The notes beneath the pieces are model-generated. The model was not told the DNA's origin, made no database searches, and worked only from the letters and a program-made list of their open reading frames with translations. Positions 1 through 9,061 of a stretch of 37,132 bases of DNA are shown in pieces. Positions within the stretch are counted from its first letter, which is position 1, and each line of letters begins with the position of its first letter. Source of the DNA: a bacterium (GTDB lineage: Bacteria; Patescibacteriota; Patescibacteriia; UBA1558; GWA2-36-10). The translations under genes and the position numbers were made by a program. The DNA is taken from the NCBI GenBank assembly GCA_018653315.1, contig JABIAL010000015.1, positions 1-37,132 of the forward strand, given 5' to 3'.

Positions 1-530
1 AATCATTAAGATCTACATAAACTGGAAAATTAAATACATTTCCACTGACTCCACTGGGCTGTACACTTACCTTGATCCGATTAGTCCAGCCAGAATATGA
101 CCAAGCATCATTAACAATGTCTCTGTAAGAAGTTATAGTTATTGGTGTACTAGATACATTAACGCCCATTACTATGCCTCCTTGCCAATATCCAATATCG
201 GAAAAAGATGCTGCCGTTGTAGTTACTACTTTAGCGCCAGCTACAGTAGAAGATATCTCATAATTACAATTAATATTACCAATATTCAAAGCATAGGTTC
301 CTGTAGCATATACATTATTATTTATTGTATACAAAGCATCTTCCAAGCAAGCATCTCGCTGAGCCAAAAGTTCTTCATTTTCTATCAAATGATAATTTGC
401 TGTTAAATCCGAAATGTTAATCAAAGCTAAACTAACGGCTGAAACCAAAGTTAGACTAGTAATCATGATCACTAGAATCAAAGCTATGTTTCCTTGGGTA
501 TCTTTTATTTTTTTAATAAAATTAAACATA
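1..530 (-). CDS. PilX-like pilus-associated protein, C-terminus beyond window
   Basis: This open frame starts at an ATG at 530-528 and runs off the left edge; 176 residues are visible with no stop. The N-terminus is a short basic leader (MFNFIKKIKDTQG) followed by a hydrophobic helix at about residues 15-40, with no canonical GF-x-LIE prepilin cleavage motif. This resembles PilX-type proteins (Q-G-x-A-L-I-L-V), which sit at the end of minor pilin operons. The segment 'NFPVYVDLND' at the visible end resembles the start of a DUF2341 domain, as seen in the pilin encoded at 3919-5454, but this is too partial to be sure. It lies 7 nt downstream of the previous gene and is the last visible gene of the pilus operon. 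It probably acts in the minor-pilin or adhesin complex; that role is inferred from position and N-terminal shape. Confidence 0.75.
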
Positions 531-537
531 TTTATTT

Positions 538-1860
538 TTACGGGCCAGCTGATGCTCCTTGTGATTGTAATGCCCAAATTTCTTCATCAGATAATTTACG
601 ATTATATATCCTTAGCTCATCTATGGTTCCATCAAAATAATTACCTGGCACGTCAGCAGACATACCAATCATCATGTCTGTATTATAATTAACTAAGTTT
701 TCACGAATAGTATCATAAGTTGTAGTACCAACACCACCTACACCCTCTTCATAAACATACATTTTAATTACTCCATTATCCCGATCAAATGTACAAGCTG
801 TATGATATGTCTTACCCATGGTCATAACATAAGTATCATTAGGACCAGTACAACCAACGTCATCACAAACACGACAATAAAATTTACTAGCTTGCAACCA
901 AGTAGTATAACCAGTTTTATTACTCCAATTATGTTTATGTGTAATAATATCCGCGCCAGTTGCTGACTCTGGCTCCACCCAAGCAGTAATGGTAAAAGAA
1001 CCATTAATATTCAAGCCATCCTCGTTACCTACGTCACATCTGTCAGAACCATCTTGTTCAAAATGAAAAGCACCATCAGAGCCATTGACTAGTCCTGCTA
1101 CTGCATCTGGAGCGGCAGTAGAACAATCACCATCATAACCACTAATACTATCAATCATATTAGAACTTGGAGTGGCGTCATCCATTTTCCACCAAGCTAA
1201 TAGTCCATCTGAAGTTTGATTACGTAAAGTGGCTGTAGAAGTGGCTGTAGAAGTGGCTGCTAATTCTATCTGACTATTAGCTAGATTAGTCATGCTTAGT
1301 ACCGTGGTGACATTCATAAAACTACTAAAAGTAGAACTAGCTGTGGAAGTAGAAAATATTAGACCACTACTTGCCACATTTATTTCTGGTGAGCTTAAAT
1401 AATAAATATTACCAGCCGTAGCAGAACAAGCCTCGTACTGACCATTATTGGTAATATTTGGGTAACAAGTCATTTTAATCCGACCACTATCAGTAGTAAT
1501 TTTTATACCGCCACCATTTTCCACACAAGTGCCTGGTAAATAAGTATCATCGGAAAAATATAAAGCCAAAGTAGTACTGGTCATGCAATGAGCATCTACA
1601 TCTTTAAGTAAACCGTCAGAATTACGAGATAAATAATCGATCATGCTCAAAGATAATCTTCTACCTTGAGAAACATTTAGATTAGCCGTCAGTTTACTAG
1701 TTGTTCCGCCTAAAATTAAACTAAAATTAATTACCGCTACTAATAAAATACCAACAATAGCTAAATATAAAATAACTTCTACCAAACTAAAGCCCGCATT
1801 ACTTTTATTATTGACAAAATAATACTTAAAGAGAGTTAACTTTTTATATAAATTTATCAT
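538..1860 (-). CDS. Prepilin-like protein with C-terminal LamG (ConA-like lectin) domain
   Basis: This is a 440-residue protein. A leader of about 23 residues ends in AG and is followed by FSLVEVILYLAIVGILL, a class III prepilin motif with Glu at +5, so PilD-type processing and assembly into a pilus are expected. Residues about 75-210 are Ser/Thr-rich and unassigned, ending in a short STAT repeat linker. Residues about 217-435 (starting GLLAWWKMDD, with FTITAWVEP and FDGTIDELRIYNRKLSDEEI) are a typical LamG/concanavalin-A-like jelly roll, usually a carbohydrate- or protein-binding module. I chose the ATG at 1860-1858, which overlaps the upstream TGA by one base (TGATG); a TTG three bases earlier is possible but less likely. 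The protein is much larger than a major pilin (about 150 aa), so a tip adhesin role is inferred. Confidence 0.85.
   Translation of the reverse strand: MINLYKKLTLFKYYFVNNKSNAGFSLVEVILYLAIVGILLVAVINFSLILGGTTSKLTANLNVSQGRRLSLSMIDYLSRNSDGLLKDVDAHCMTSTTLALYFSDDTYLPGTCVENGGGIKITTDSGRIKMTCYPNITNNGQYEACSATAGNIYYLSSPEINVASSGLIFSTSTASSTFSSFMNVTTVLSMTNLANSQIELAATSTATSTATLRNQTSDGLLAWWKMDDATPSSNMIDSISGYDGDCSTAAPDAVAGLVNGSDGAFHFEQDGSDRCDVGNEDGLNINGSFTITAWVEPESATGADIITHKHNWSNKTGYTTWLQASKFYCRVCDDVGCTGPNDTYVMTMGKTYHTACTFDRDNGVIKMYVYEEGVGGVGTTTYDTIRENLVNYNTDMMIGMSADVPGNYFDGTIDELRIYNRKLSDEEIWALQSQGASAGP
1229..1258 (-). repeat. 12-bp in-frame tandem repeat in pilin linker
   Basis: The plus strand reads gtggctgtagaa twice, followed by a partial third copy. 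On the coding strand it specifies a Ser-Thr-Ala-Thr repeat at the junction between the prepilin part and the LamG domain. The 12-bp unit keeps frame, so slippage would only lengthen or shorten the stalk. Confidence 0.7.
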
Positions 1861-3908
1861 CAACGATAATTTAATTTAAATGAATAAAGTGTAGGCGTAT
1901 CTGCATTACTATCACAAGCATCCATATCTACTGTATAACGCAACCAACGCTCTCCTTGCATGTCAGTATTTACTTCTTCTGTAAAAACACTAGTGGTGCT
2001 ACTAAAAGCTTGACTAGTAGCTGAACCAAAATTTATATCATCATCCGCTTCCAATGTAATATCAATATCACAACCAGATGGAATATCTTGCGAAATAGTC
2101 ACACTATGTAATTCTTGATCTGTTGACCCGATATCTAACTTTGAAGAAACCAAACTACCAGATGCTGCATAAACTCCTGGAGAAGCTATTTCTTCTTGAT
2201 CAACGAAGGCTGAAAAACGGGTAGCAGAATCATCAAAAGTAATACCACCAAGAATTGCTCCATATTGTTTAGCGCTATAAGCCATCGGATGATAATAAAT
2301 AGAATAAGTACCATAAGTCTCATGATCAGCAAGATCAATGGATAATGATGGACTAGCGCCTGTGGTCACTCCAGAAATCGTAAACATGGTTATTCTAGGA
2401 GCAATGACAGAAACATAGGCCATTACAATAGCCTCATCATTACCGGTATAAGCAACATCTTTAGGATAAATAGTCCCCGTACTCTCAGCACTAAGATCAG
2501 CTCCGGCTACCTTGACAAACTCTGACTCGCTAATATCATCATCTATAATCTGAAATTCATCAGCGCCAGTATCTGAAATAATAATAAAACGATTATCACC
2601 ATCTCCATTGGTGCCAATGTACTTAATATCTGTCATATCATAACTATTAGCATAGCTATAATCTGTCGTTAAAGCAGTCTTACTAGAAACATCTATTCTA
2701 CTCAACGCATAAGTAGAATCATCACTAACAATATATAATGCATCTTCACTATCATCCAGCCAAACTGCATTAACATTAGAAGTCTTAGCCATTGACTGAG
2801 GAATGCCAGATTTACAATTCTGACAAGTCAATGTGCCATCTGCCGCAATAGCCAAGCTCCAAACACTTCCAAGACTACCCACAGCATACATATGAGTGCC
2901 ATCATCTTGAATAGCAAAACCATAAATAGTACCTGCACCTTTAGTTGTAGAATAACTCTGAAGCACTGCAAAAGTACTAGTGCTAACTGTCTTTATTTGG
3001 CCCTCAGTACCACCAACATAATAATGTGGATAAACCGAATTTAATCCTGAGCCATACTGATAAAATCCAACGGCAAGAGAACTTTGACTACCAAAGCCAT
3101 TTGTACGAATATCTGTAATATCATAACGATACGCATTAGAAGAATAAGCACCAAGATAAAATTGATCATTATCATCATCAATTAATGCTGAGAAAGAATA
3201 TACAGCCAAAGTAGTTGAAGCTATATCAGCAACATCATCAGGCCAGAGCCAGGCTAAAGATCCCGGAATATAAGCTAATGTTAAATCACCAATCACAGAA
3301 GTACCATCTACACTAGATGTTGTATAAGCTTTGTTTTCATAAGACCAAAACTCAGTACCAACACCACCGGACCAATCTGTCTGCTCCCAAACCCGATTTG
3401 ACCATGAAGTCAAATAGCTATTCAATACATAATCACTTATTCCTGAACCAGAAACTGTGACTGTCACTTTTTTAGTCAAAGGATCTTCTGCGCCAGCTCC
3501 TTCTGTAATATTGCCATCAGTATCACGCGATACTACGCTAAGTGTGATAACCCTAGTTAAATCACCTAGAGTATTTTCACTACCAGAAAATTCCCATATT
3601 TCATTAGCATCTTTAGCAATGCCTAAATTTGAACCAACATTATCTTCCATGTATTGCCAAGAATTTTCTCTAATAGATCGAACAGCTTCTAAGCCTTCTT
3701 GAGCAAATTCGGCAATTGATTGTTTATCGCCTACACCATAAAAATTTGTGTATGAACTTGTCACTACATAAAGAACACCGCTTGCTAAAATTGCAAAAAT
3801 AGCAATAGCAACAATCAGTTCTATTAAACTAAACCCCGCACCACTTTTAAATTTTTTAAAGTGGTGCTGGGTAAATCCTGCTTGATTTTTATATTTTAAA
3901 AATTTCAT
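1860..3908 (-). CDS. Large prepilin-like protein with beta-propeller-like central region
   Basis: This is a 682-residue protein. The prepilin motif is G|FSLIELIVAIAIFAILASG, preceded by an unusually long leader of 25 residues; a second AGF lies at positions 10-12 of that leader. After the pilin helix comes a PilV/PilW-like stretch to about residue 170. Residues about 220-530 hold repeated blades such as 'FYLGAYSSNAYRYDITDI', 'HMYAVGSLGSVWSLAI' and 'ALYIVSDDSTYALSRIDV', which look like a beta-propeller of WD/LVIVD-like type. The C-terminal ~150 residues form a beta-rich module. The start is the ATG at 3908-3906, 10 nt after the previous gene's stop. It is likely an exposed minor pilin with a protein- or glycan-interaction head; the exact fold is inferred from sequence texture. 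Confidence 0.8.
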   Translation of the reverse strand: MKFLKYKNQAGFTQHHFKKFKSGAGFSLIELIVAIAIFAILASGVLYVVTSSYTNFYGVGDKQSIAEFAQEGLEAVRSIRENSWQYMEDNVGSNLGIAKDANEIWEFSGSENTLGDLTRVITLSVVSRDTDGNITEGAGAEDPLTKKVTVTVSGSGISDYVLNSYLTSWSNRVWEQTDWSGGVGTEFWSYENKAYTTSSVDGTSVIGDLTLAYIPGSLAWLWPDDVADIASTTLAVYSFSALIDDDNDQFYLGAYSSNAYRYDITDIRTNGFGSQSSLAVGFYQYGSGLNSVYPHYYVGGTEGQIKTVSTSTFAVLQSYSTTKGAGTIYGFAIQDDGTHMYAVGSLGSVWSLAIAADGTLTCQNCKSGIPQSMAKTSNVNAVWLDDSEDALYIVSDDSTYALSRIDVSSKTALTTDYSYANSYDMTDIKYIGTNGDGDNRFIIISDTGADEFQIIDDDISESEFVKVAGADLSAESTGTIYPKDVAYTGNDEAIVMAYVSVIAPRITMFTISGVTTGASPSLSIDLADHETYGTYSIYYHPMAYSAKQYGAILGGITFDDSATRFSAFVDQEEIASPGVYAASGSLVSSKLDIGSTDQELHSVTISQDIPSGCDIDITLEADDDINFGSATSQAFSSTTSVFTEEVNTDMQGERWLRYTVDMDACDSNADTPTLYSFKLNYR
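3838..3867 (-). repeat. Inverted repeat inside the prepilin leader coding region
   Basis: The arms gcaccacttt (3838-3847) and aaagtggtgc (3858-3867) are perfectly complementary around a 10-nt A/T loop. The element lies within codons ~15-24 of the prepilin encoded at 1860-3908, just before the cleavage site, and accounts for the unusually long leader. It could form an mRNA hairpin close to the start codon. Confidence 0.6.
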
Positions 3909-3918
3909 AAAAAATTAT

Positions 3919-5454
3919 TTAAGGACTAACAGCATCACCAATAGTATAAAAAGTTGAAGTGCTAAATTGATTATTATATTCTGTTGTAATCCAATCAGCG
4001 CTTCTTGCTGCATTTGAAATACGAATTTCATCTAACCTGCCATCCATCCACTCCGAGCCTTGAAGATAACCGACTACAAAATTGGAAGCATCCAAAATAT
4101 CCCCTGTAGTCAGAGTTTCTGGGCTATTAGTTGTTTCTGAACCAGCGATATAAACACGTAAATTATCACTATCAAAGTTACAAACCAAATAGTACCAAGT
4201 GTCATCTGCCGGATCTTCAGTGCTATAGTTAATAGACCGCCATTCATCAGGATCTGGGTCCATATCCTCGCGCACATAACAAAGTGTTGGCCGTAATTGA
4301 ATATTATTAAATGAAACGACATGTTGACTAGAATCTACTGCATCATGACTCACCCAAGCTGAAAGGGTAAAACCATTCTCTGCTGTACCTATTGGATTAT
4401 TACTGACGAAATCAAATTTGGCAGCTGAGCCATTAAAATTAATCGTATAGCCAATCTGTCCGTCAACTAAATCTCCAGAACTAAAAGTACCGACAGCAGT
4501 ACCATCATGATCATTATCTGTGCTATCGATAATTTGCGGAGCATCACCACTTGGATCTTCATTCATATGTTGCACCATTTGATAATTACTATCCCAAACT
4601 TCAGTTATTCTTTCTTGAGAAGAAGCAATGTCCGGATTACCATAAAATACATGAATCACAGTATTTTCGCCTGTCTTTAATTCTGGTATTTTTACCCAAG
4701 CTATCAACTCTCCAGTAGTTGAAGAATATTTTTCTATCTCATATGGTAATACATGATTACCATTTATATCTGAAGCAAAAAGAATATCATATCCATTATC
4801 ATTTTCTATATTTCCGCCATGAGTAATTGTTTTAAAATAATCATTCGACTCTCCCAATAAAAAAGGAAAGTTAGCTAAACTTGTTGAACCGCTCACTTTT
4901 GTATTATCTACAGCAATGGAACGACGATAATTATAACCATTAGTTCCCTGGTAAATTAATCCCAAAGCATTAACATTAATCATCGTGTCATTACCATAAT
5001 TATTTTTTAAACGAATCATTTGCCCGGTTAACGATCCAGTGGTTGTGCTCAGCCAACCAGAAGTTTTAGCAAAATAAAATTCTGTCTCCTGATCGGCATC
5101 AAAATATGCTCCAGTGTCAAGCAGTAATGTTTCATCATAACCCGTACTACGATTAATATAACTTGTGCCTTTATATAAAATCATACAATCTCCACTTGCT
5201 CCATCACTATAACAATCTGTGCTGTCATCTAATATTTTTATACCCCAATTATCTCCATAATAACCAGTTACTGCATAATTGCGTGCTCTATTTAATAAAT
5301 CAACTATCGACAAAGCCTTAGCTCTTAAATCTTCTTTTACTGTTCTGTTTGATACTAAGCCAACCACAGAAGATAAAATCATTACAAAAATGGCTACTAC
5401 TATAATTATTTCTATCAAAGAAACTCCATCTTGTTTTTTAAGTTTAGCTAACAT
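3919..5454 (-). CDS. Prepilin-like protein (GspH/FimT-like) with DUF2341 and LamG domains
   Basis: This is a 511-residue protein. It has a short basic leader MLAKLKKQDG, cleavage before VSLIEIIIVVAIFVMILSSVV (Glu at +5), and a GspH/FimT-like pilin segment to about residue 165 (ALSIVDLLNRARNYAVTGYY). Residues about 175-285 match the DUF2341 pattern (YNYRRSIAVDNT, NFPFLL, YDILFASDINGN, LPYEIEKY, AWVKIPEL, FYGNPD). Residues about 290-505 are LamG-like (FTLSAWVSHDA, WYYLVCNFDSDNLRVYIAG, MDGRLDEIRISNAARSADWI). The start ATG overlaps the upstream pilC stop by one base (TAATG), implying coupled translation. DUF2341 next to LamG is a known surface-protein combination. Here it is fused to a prepilin, suggesting a pilus-borne adhesin. 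Confidence 0.88.
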   Translation of the reverse strand: MLAKLKKQDGVSLIEIIIVVAIFVMILSSVVGLVSNRTVKEDLRAKALSIVDLLNRARNYAVTGYYGDNWGIKILDDSTDCYSDGASGDCMILYKGTSYINRSTGYDETLLLDTGAYFDADQETEFYFAKTSGWLSTTTGSLTGQMIRLKNNYGNDTMINVNALGLIYQGTNGYNYRRSIAVDNTKVSGSTSLANFPFLLGESNDYFKTITHGGNIENDNGYDILFASDINGNHVLPYEIEKYSSTTGELIAWVKIPELKTGENTVIHVFYGNPDIASSQERITEVWDSNYQMVQHMNEDPSGDAPQIIDSTDNDHDGTAVGTFSSGDLVDGQIGYTINFNGSAAKFDFVSNNPIGTAENGFTLSAWVSHDAVDSSQHVVSFNNIQLRPTLCYVREDMDPDPDEWRSINYSTEDPADDTWYYLVCNFDSDNLRVYIAGSETTNSPETLTTGDILDASNFVVGYLQGSEWMDGRLDEIRISNAARSADWITTEYNNQFSTSTFYTIGDAVSP

Positions 5455-6659
5455 TAACGACCAACTTTACTGGTTAATTCATAAATTGGATTGATAATTG
5501 ACATAGCAACAAAACCAACTACTAAACCAATAGTTACTAACAATGCTGGCTCTAACATGGTAGATAAATTTTTAGTGGTCTCATCAACTTCAGTCTCATA
5601 AAAATCTGCTAAATATTCTAGTGTTTCGGACAATGTACCAGATCGCTCACCTACTTTGCCCATGCGAGAAATTAAAATTGGAAAATGCTTATCTTTAGCT
5701 ACTATTTCTGAAAAAGAGGTTCCTTTTAATAATTGATGATAAATAATAGTAATTCTTTTTTTGTAAACATCATTAGTTACTGTATCAGCTGTAATCCGTA
5801 AGGCCTGATCAATTGTAATACCACTATCTAATAGTGAAGCTAGGGATCTACAAAAAATAGCTAGATTCATATTTCTACTGATCTTGCTAAAAATGGGTAA
5901 TTTCAAAATTATCTGATGTAAAACAAAACGTGTACCACCAAAACGAGCCATCACTTTAATAGCAATGATAAATAATATTATGCCACCAAAAAATTGGGGC
6001 CAATAACTTACAAAAAAATCTGAACCTGCCATTAAAATTTTAGTGGAAAGTGGCAATGTAGCATTTAGGGTAGTAAAAAATCCTAATAATTTAGGTAAGA
6101 CGAATACTGAGATTACTACCAATAAACCTAAAATAGCAAAAAATACTACACTTGGATAAAGCATAGCCGCTTTAATTTTACTACGTAAGGTATAATTTTT
6201 TGATTGCTGTATGGCAACAATCTCTAAATTCTTTTCTAAACGACCACTAGCCTCACCAGCCGCTATCATATTAACAAACATATTATCAAAAACACGTGGA
6301 TATTTTTTCAAAGCAGCTGACAATGGATTACCTTGTTTAATATGAACAGACACTTTTTTTAGCAATCTCGCCATAGCATTTGAACTTTGTTGGGTTAATG
6401 TATCCAAGGCTTCATCAAGTGGCATGCCAGCTTTTATCATCACTGATAAATGCTTAGCAAAAACCATTTTATCTAATAATTTCACCCGGCCAATGGCAAT
6501 ATCCATGTGTAAACTAATTTTTTTCTTAGCGGGCTCCATTTTCAAGACATTGGCGCCTTTTGCACTCAATTTAGTACGAGCAGCAGCTAAATTAGTTGCC
6601 TCAATCCTTCCTTTGACTACTTTGCCCTTTTGATTAACAATTTGATAAGCAAATAACAT
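5454..6659 (-). CDS. pilC: Type IV pilus inner-membrane platform protein PilC (GspF family)
   Basis: At 401 residues this is full length for PilC/GspF (about 400). The N-terminal ~60 residues (FAYQIVNQKGKVVKGRIEA, AARTKLSAKGANVL) form the usual cytoplasmic beta domain. Two T2SSF repeats follow, around residues 65-190 and 265-390, each with the family signature (FAKHLSVMIKAGMPLDEAL, then FCRSLASLLDSGITIDQAL; AAGEASGRLEKNLE, then VGERSGTLSETLE). Hydrophobic segments at about 170-195, 220-235 and 370-390 are the membrane anchors. The protein couples PilB ATPase movement to pilin insertion into the fibre. It lies 33 nt downstream of pilB and its stop overlaps the first prepilin start. Confidence 0.95.
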   Translation of the reverse strand: MLFAYQIVNQKGKVVKGRIEATNLAAARTKLSAKGANVLKMEPAKKKISLHMDIAIGRVKLLDKMVFAKHLSVMIKAGMPLDEALDTLTQQSSNAMARLLKKVSVHIKQGNPLSAALKKYPRVFDNMFVNMIAAGEASGRLEKNLEIVAIQQSKNYTLRSKIKAAMLYPSVVFFAILGLLVVISVFVLPKLLGFFTTLNATLPLSTKILMAGSDFFVSYWPQFFGGIILFIIAIKVMARFGGTRFVLHQIILKLPIFSKISRNMNLAIFCRSLASLLDSGITIDQALRITADTVTNDVYKKRITIIYHQLLKGTSFSEIVAKDKHFPILISRMGKVGERSGTLSETLEYLADFYETEVDETTKNLSTMLEPALLVTIGLVVGFVAMSIINPIYELTSKVGR

Positions 6660-6692
6660 ACAAATAATTTATTTTAAAAACCTTTTTTAAAT

Positions 6693-8378
6693 CTATTGAC
6701 GAGTAACACGTAATATTTCTTCTAATGTTGTCTGACCAGATACTGCCTTATTAAATCCATCCTCCAACATTGTGATCATACCATTAGCTTGAGCTTGCTC
6801 TTTTATCTTATCTGCGTCTGCATGAGCAGTAATAAGATCACGAATATTGTCATCTACTTCTAAAACTTCAAAAATACCCATCCGACCAGTATAACCAGTG
6901 TTATTACATTTATCACAACCCTTACCTTTATAAAGACGAATATCTTTTAATTTATCTAGATCCAAAAATTTTTCAATAGCAACCATTTTCTTTAGATTGT
7001 CTATTTCTTTATCAGTCAAAGTATAACTAATAATACACTTCAAACAAATACGGCGAATTAAACGCTGAGCAATAATAACATTAACAGTAGAAGCTATTAA
7101 AAATGGCTCAATACTCATATCCAATAAACGAGGTAAAGCAGTAGCCGCATCATTAGTATGCAAAGTAGACAATACCAAATGTCCAGTCATGGCAGAATTA
7201 ACAGCAATACCAGCTGTTTCTTCATCACGAATCTCACCAACCATCATAATATCTGGATCTTGCCGCAAAAGTGATTTTAAGCCCGCAGCAAAAGTCAAAT
7301 TAGTTTTAGAATTAACCTGGATCTGATTAATACCATCCAAATCATACTCAACTGGATCTTCAATAGTGCAGATGTTAACCTCTCGTTTATTAATAATCCT
7401 AATCAAAGCATAAAGACTGGTGGTTTTACCAGAACCAGTTGGACCAGTCACTAACAACATGCCAAATGGTCTCAAAATAGCCCTATTTACTATTTCCATA
7501 TCTCGGCTATTCATTCCTAAATCAGTCAAGTCTAACTGCTGACCCTTGGAGGCCAATAAACGCATAACCACCTTTTCACCTTGCGTAATTGGAACAATAG
7601 AAACACGAATATCCACTTTGTCTCCTTCAACTTTGGTAACAATTTTACCATCTTGAGCACTACGTGTTTCATCAGTTCTTAATTTAGCCAAAATCTTTAA
7701 ACGAGTAACAATTAATTCTAAAATGCTCTTTGGCAAGGTTAAAACATCATGTAAAACTCCATCTATTCTAAAACGAATTTTTACATTTTCAGCTGTTGGC
7801 TCAATGTGAATATCTGAAGCGTGATTGGTGTAAGCATAAGAAAATAAATCATCTACCAAGCGCACAACAGATACATCTTCAGCTCGAGAACCCTGTGCTT
7901 CCACGGCATGCTTTTGGATCGTATTGGCATATTCTTGTTGAATAGCTTTGCGATAAAGTCCGAATGTATTTTTAATATCATGCCCAGTAGCGTAATAAGG
8001 AATCACTTTATCGCCAACTTTTTTCTCCAACATTTTAATCATGTTGTAATCAAAGGGATTATTCATGGCTACTTTTAGACCTTCTGCATCATGACGGAAA
8101 ATAACCATTTTTTGCTTACGAGCAACTATCTCTGGTAATAATTTTAATATTTCTATTTTAATTTGCTCTTTTGCTAAATCAACAAAGCGAACATGAAGAC
8201 TATTAGATATTAACTGACCAACTTCTTTTGATTTAATTAAGTCTTGTTTAATCAAAAAAGTAACAAAATCTTGTTTTTTATCCCTAGCCGTCTTAAGACT
8301 AGCATCCAAAACACCAGGATCTATTAAACCTACCTTACTAATAATATTATGTATTTTTTGATCTGAAATAATTGCCAT
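6693..8378 (-). CDS. pilB: Type IV pilus extension ATPase PilB (GspE family)
   Basis: This is a 561-residue protein, the normal size for PilB. The N-terminal ~135 residues are a MshEN/T2SSE_N-like domain. The ATPase core shows Walker A GPTGSGKTT (312-320), an Asp box (TIEDPVEYDLDG, 338-349), Walker B (DPDIMMVGEIRDEET, 374-388) and a His box (GHLVLSTLHTND, 399-410). A tetracysteine zinc site follows: C445, C448, C488 and C491 (RRICLKC ... GCDKCNNTGYTGRMGIFE), typical of PilB rather than PilT. It powers pilus extension from the cytoplasmic face of the membrane. It sits 9 nt after the response regulator gene, so the regulator and motor should be made together. No pilT retraction ATPase gene is in the window. 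Confidence 0.96.
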   Translation of the reverse strand: MAIISDQKIHNIISKVGLIDPGVLDASLKTARDKKQDFVTFLIKQDLIKSKEVGQLISNSLHVRFVDLAKEQIKIEILKLLPEIVARKQKMVIFRHDAEGLKVAMNNPFDYNMIKMLEKKVGDKVIPYYATGHDIKNTFGLYRKAIQQEYANTIQKHAVEAQGSRAEDVSVVRLVDDLFSYAYTNHASDIHIEPTAENVKIRFRIDGVLHDVLTLPKSILELIVTRLKILAKLRTDETRSAQDGKIVTKVEGDKVDIRVSIVPITQGEKVVMRLLASKGQQLDLTDLGMNSRDMEIVNRAILRPFGMLLVTGPTGSGKTTSLYALIRIINKREVNICTIEDPVEYDLDGINQIQVNSKTNLTFAAGLKSLLRQDPDIMMVGEIRDEETAGIAVNSAMTGHLVLSTLHTNDAATALPRLLDMSIEPFLIASTVNVIIAQRLIRRICLKCIISYTLTDKEIDNLKKMVAIEKFLDLDKLKDIRLYKGKGCDKCNNTGYTGRMGIFEVLEVDDNIRDLITAHADADKIKEQAQANGMITMLEDGFNKAVSGQTTLEEILRVTRQ

Positions 8379-8387
8379 AAAAATTTC

Positions 8388-9059
8388 TTAACTTTCTAAT
8401 TTATATCCACAACTTGGACAAAATTTATAATTATCTTTCAAATGTTTGCCGCAACTTGGACAAAAATTAAACCTTTTTTTATTTTCTGTATCTACTGCAA
8501 CGCGTTCCTTAGGTTCCTGCTTCTTTAAACTTTTTTTCACTATTCCCTTGGCTACTGCTTGTAAAGATTTGGAACTAAAATCTTGTATCGCTTTTTCCCC
8601 TGCTTTTAATATTGTCTCCGTCTTAGCTTCTTTTATAGCCACTTGATGACTTTTAGCTAACACTTCTTTACTATAGGTCTTGGAATTCAAAATATGATTT
8701 ATCTTGTTTATAATAACTCCCAAAGTAGCACTGTCTTTCACTAAATAATCAGCTGCCCCTAAATCAATCCCCTTTTGCCGATCAATTGCTTGACCTAAAT
8801 TAGATAAAATAATTACTGGAATAGCTGCGGTTTTTGGATCATTTTGTAAGGCCGTTAATACTTCAAAACCATTTTTTTTTGGCATAATCATATCCAAAAT
8901 AATCAAATCAGGATCTTCACTATGCGCCTTATCTAAACCATCTTGACCATCTACGGCCAAAACTACATCAAACTTTTGCTCGCTTAATTCTGCGTCATAA
9001 ACTTTACGCAAAAAACTATCATCATCAACAAATAAAATTTTTCTTTTTTCTTCTGGCAT
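8388..9059 (-). CDS. Response regulator (REC) with C-terminal zinc ribbon
   Basis: This is a 223-residue protein. Residues 5-125 form a CheY-like receiver: acidic triad at D12-D14, phospho-acceptor D56 (LIILDMIMP), S86 at the Thr/Ser switch position and K108 (DYLVKDS). Residues ~130-190 are a charged Lys/Ala-rich linker, and the last ~25 residues carry two CPSCG knuckles (FNFCPSCGKHL, FCPSCGYKLES), a zinc ribbon. The gene lies between cheA (2 nt upstream) and pilB (9 nt downstream), so the partner kinase is almost certainly the adjacent CheA. The ribbon may mediate protein contact, for example with PilB; there is no DNA-binding or cyclic-di-GMP domain. A receiver plus zinc ribbon is an uncommon output arrangement. 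Confidence 0.9.
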   Translation of the reverse strand: MPEEKRKILFVDDDSFLRKVYDAELSEQKFDVVLAVDGQDGLDKAHSEDPDLIILDMIMPKKNGFEVLTALQNDPKTAAIPVIILSNLGQAIDRQKGIDLGAADYLVKDSATLGVIINKINHILNSKTYSKEVLAKSHQVAIKEAKTETILKAGEKAIQDFSSKSLQAVAKGIVKKSLKKQEPKERVAVDTENKKRFNFCPSCGKHLKDNYKFCPSCGYKLES

Positions 9060-9061
9060 AT

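Noticed and set aside
414-692. Plus-strand open frame of 92 codons at the left edge
   Set aside because: It lies opposite two prepilin-like genes and crosses their junction; the product has no recognisable features.
8388-9059. DNA-binding output domain on the response regulator
   Set aside because: The C-terminal cysteines form a CPSCG zinc ribbon with no helix-turn-helix pattern, so a transcription factor role is not supported.
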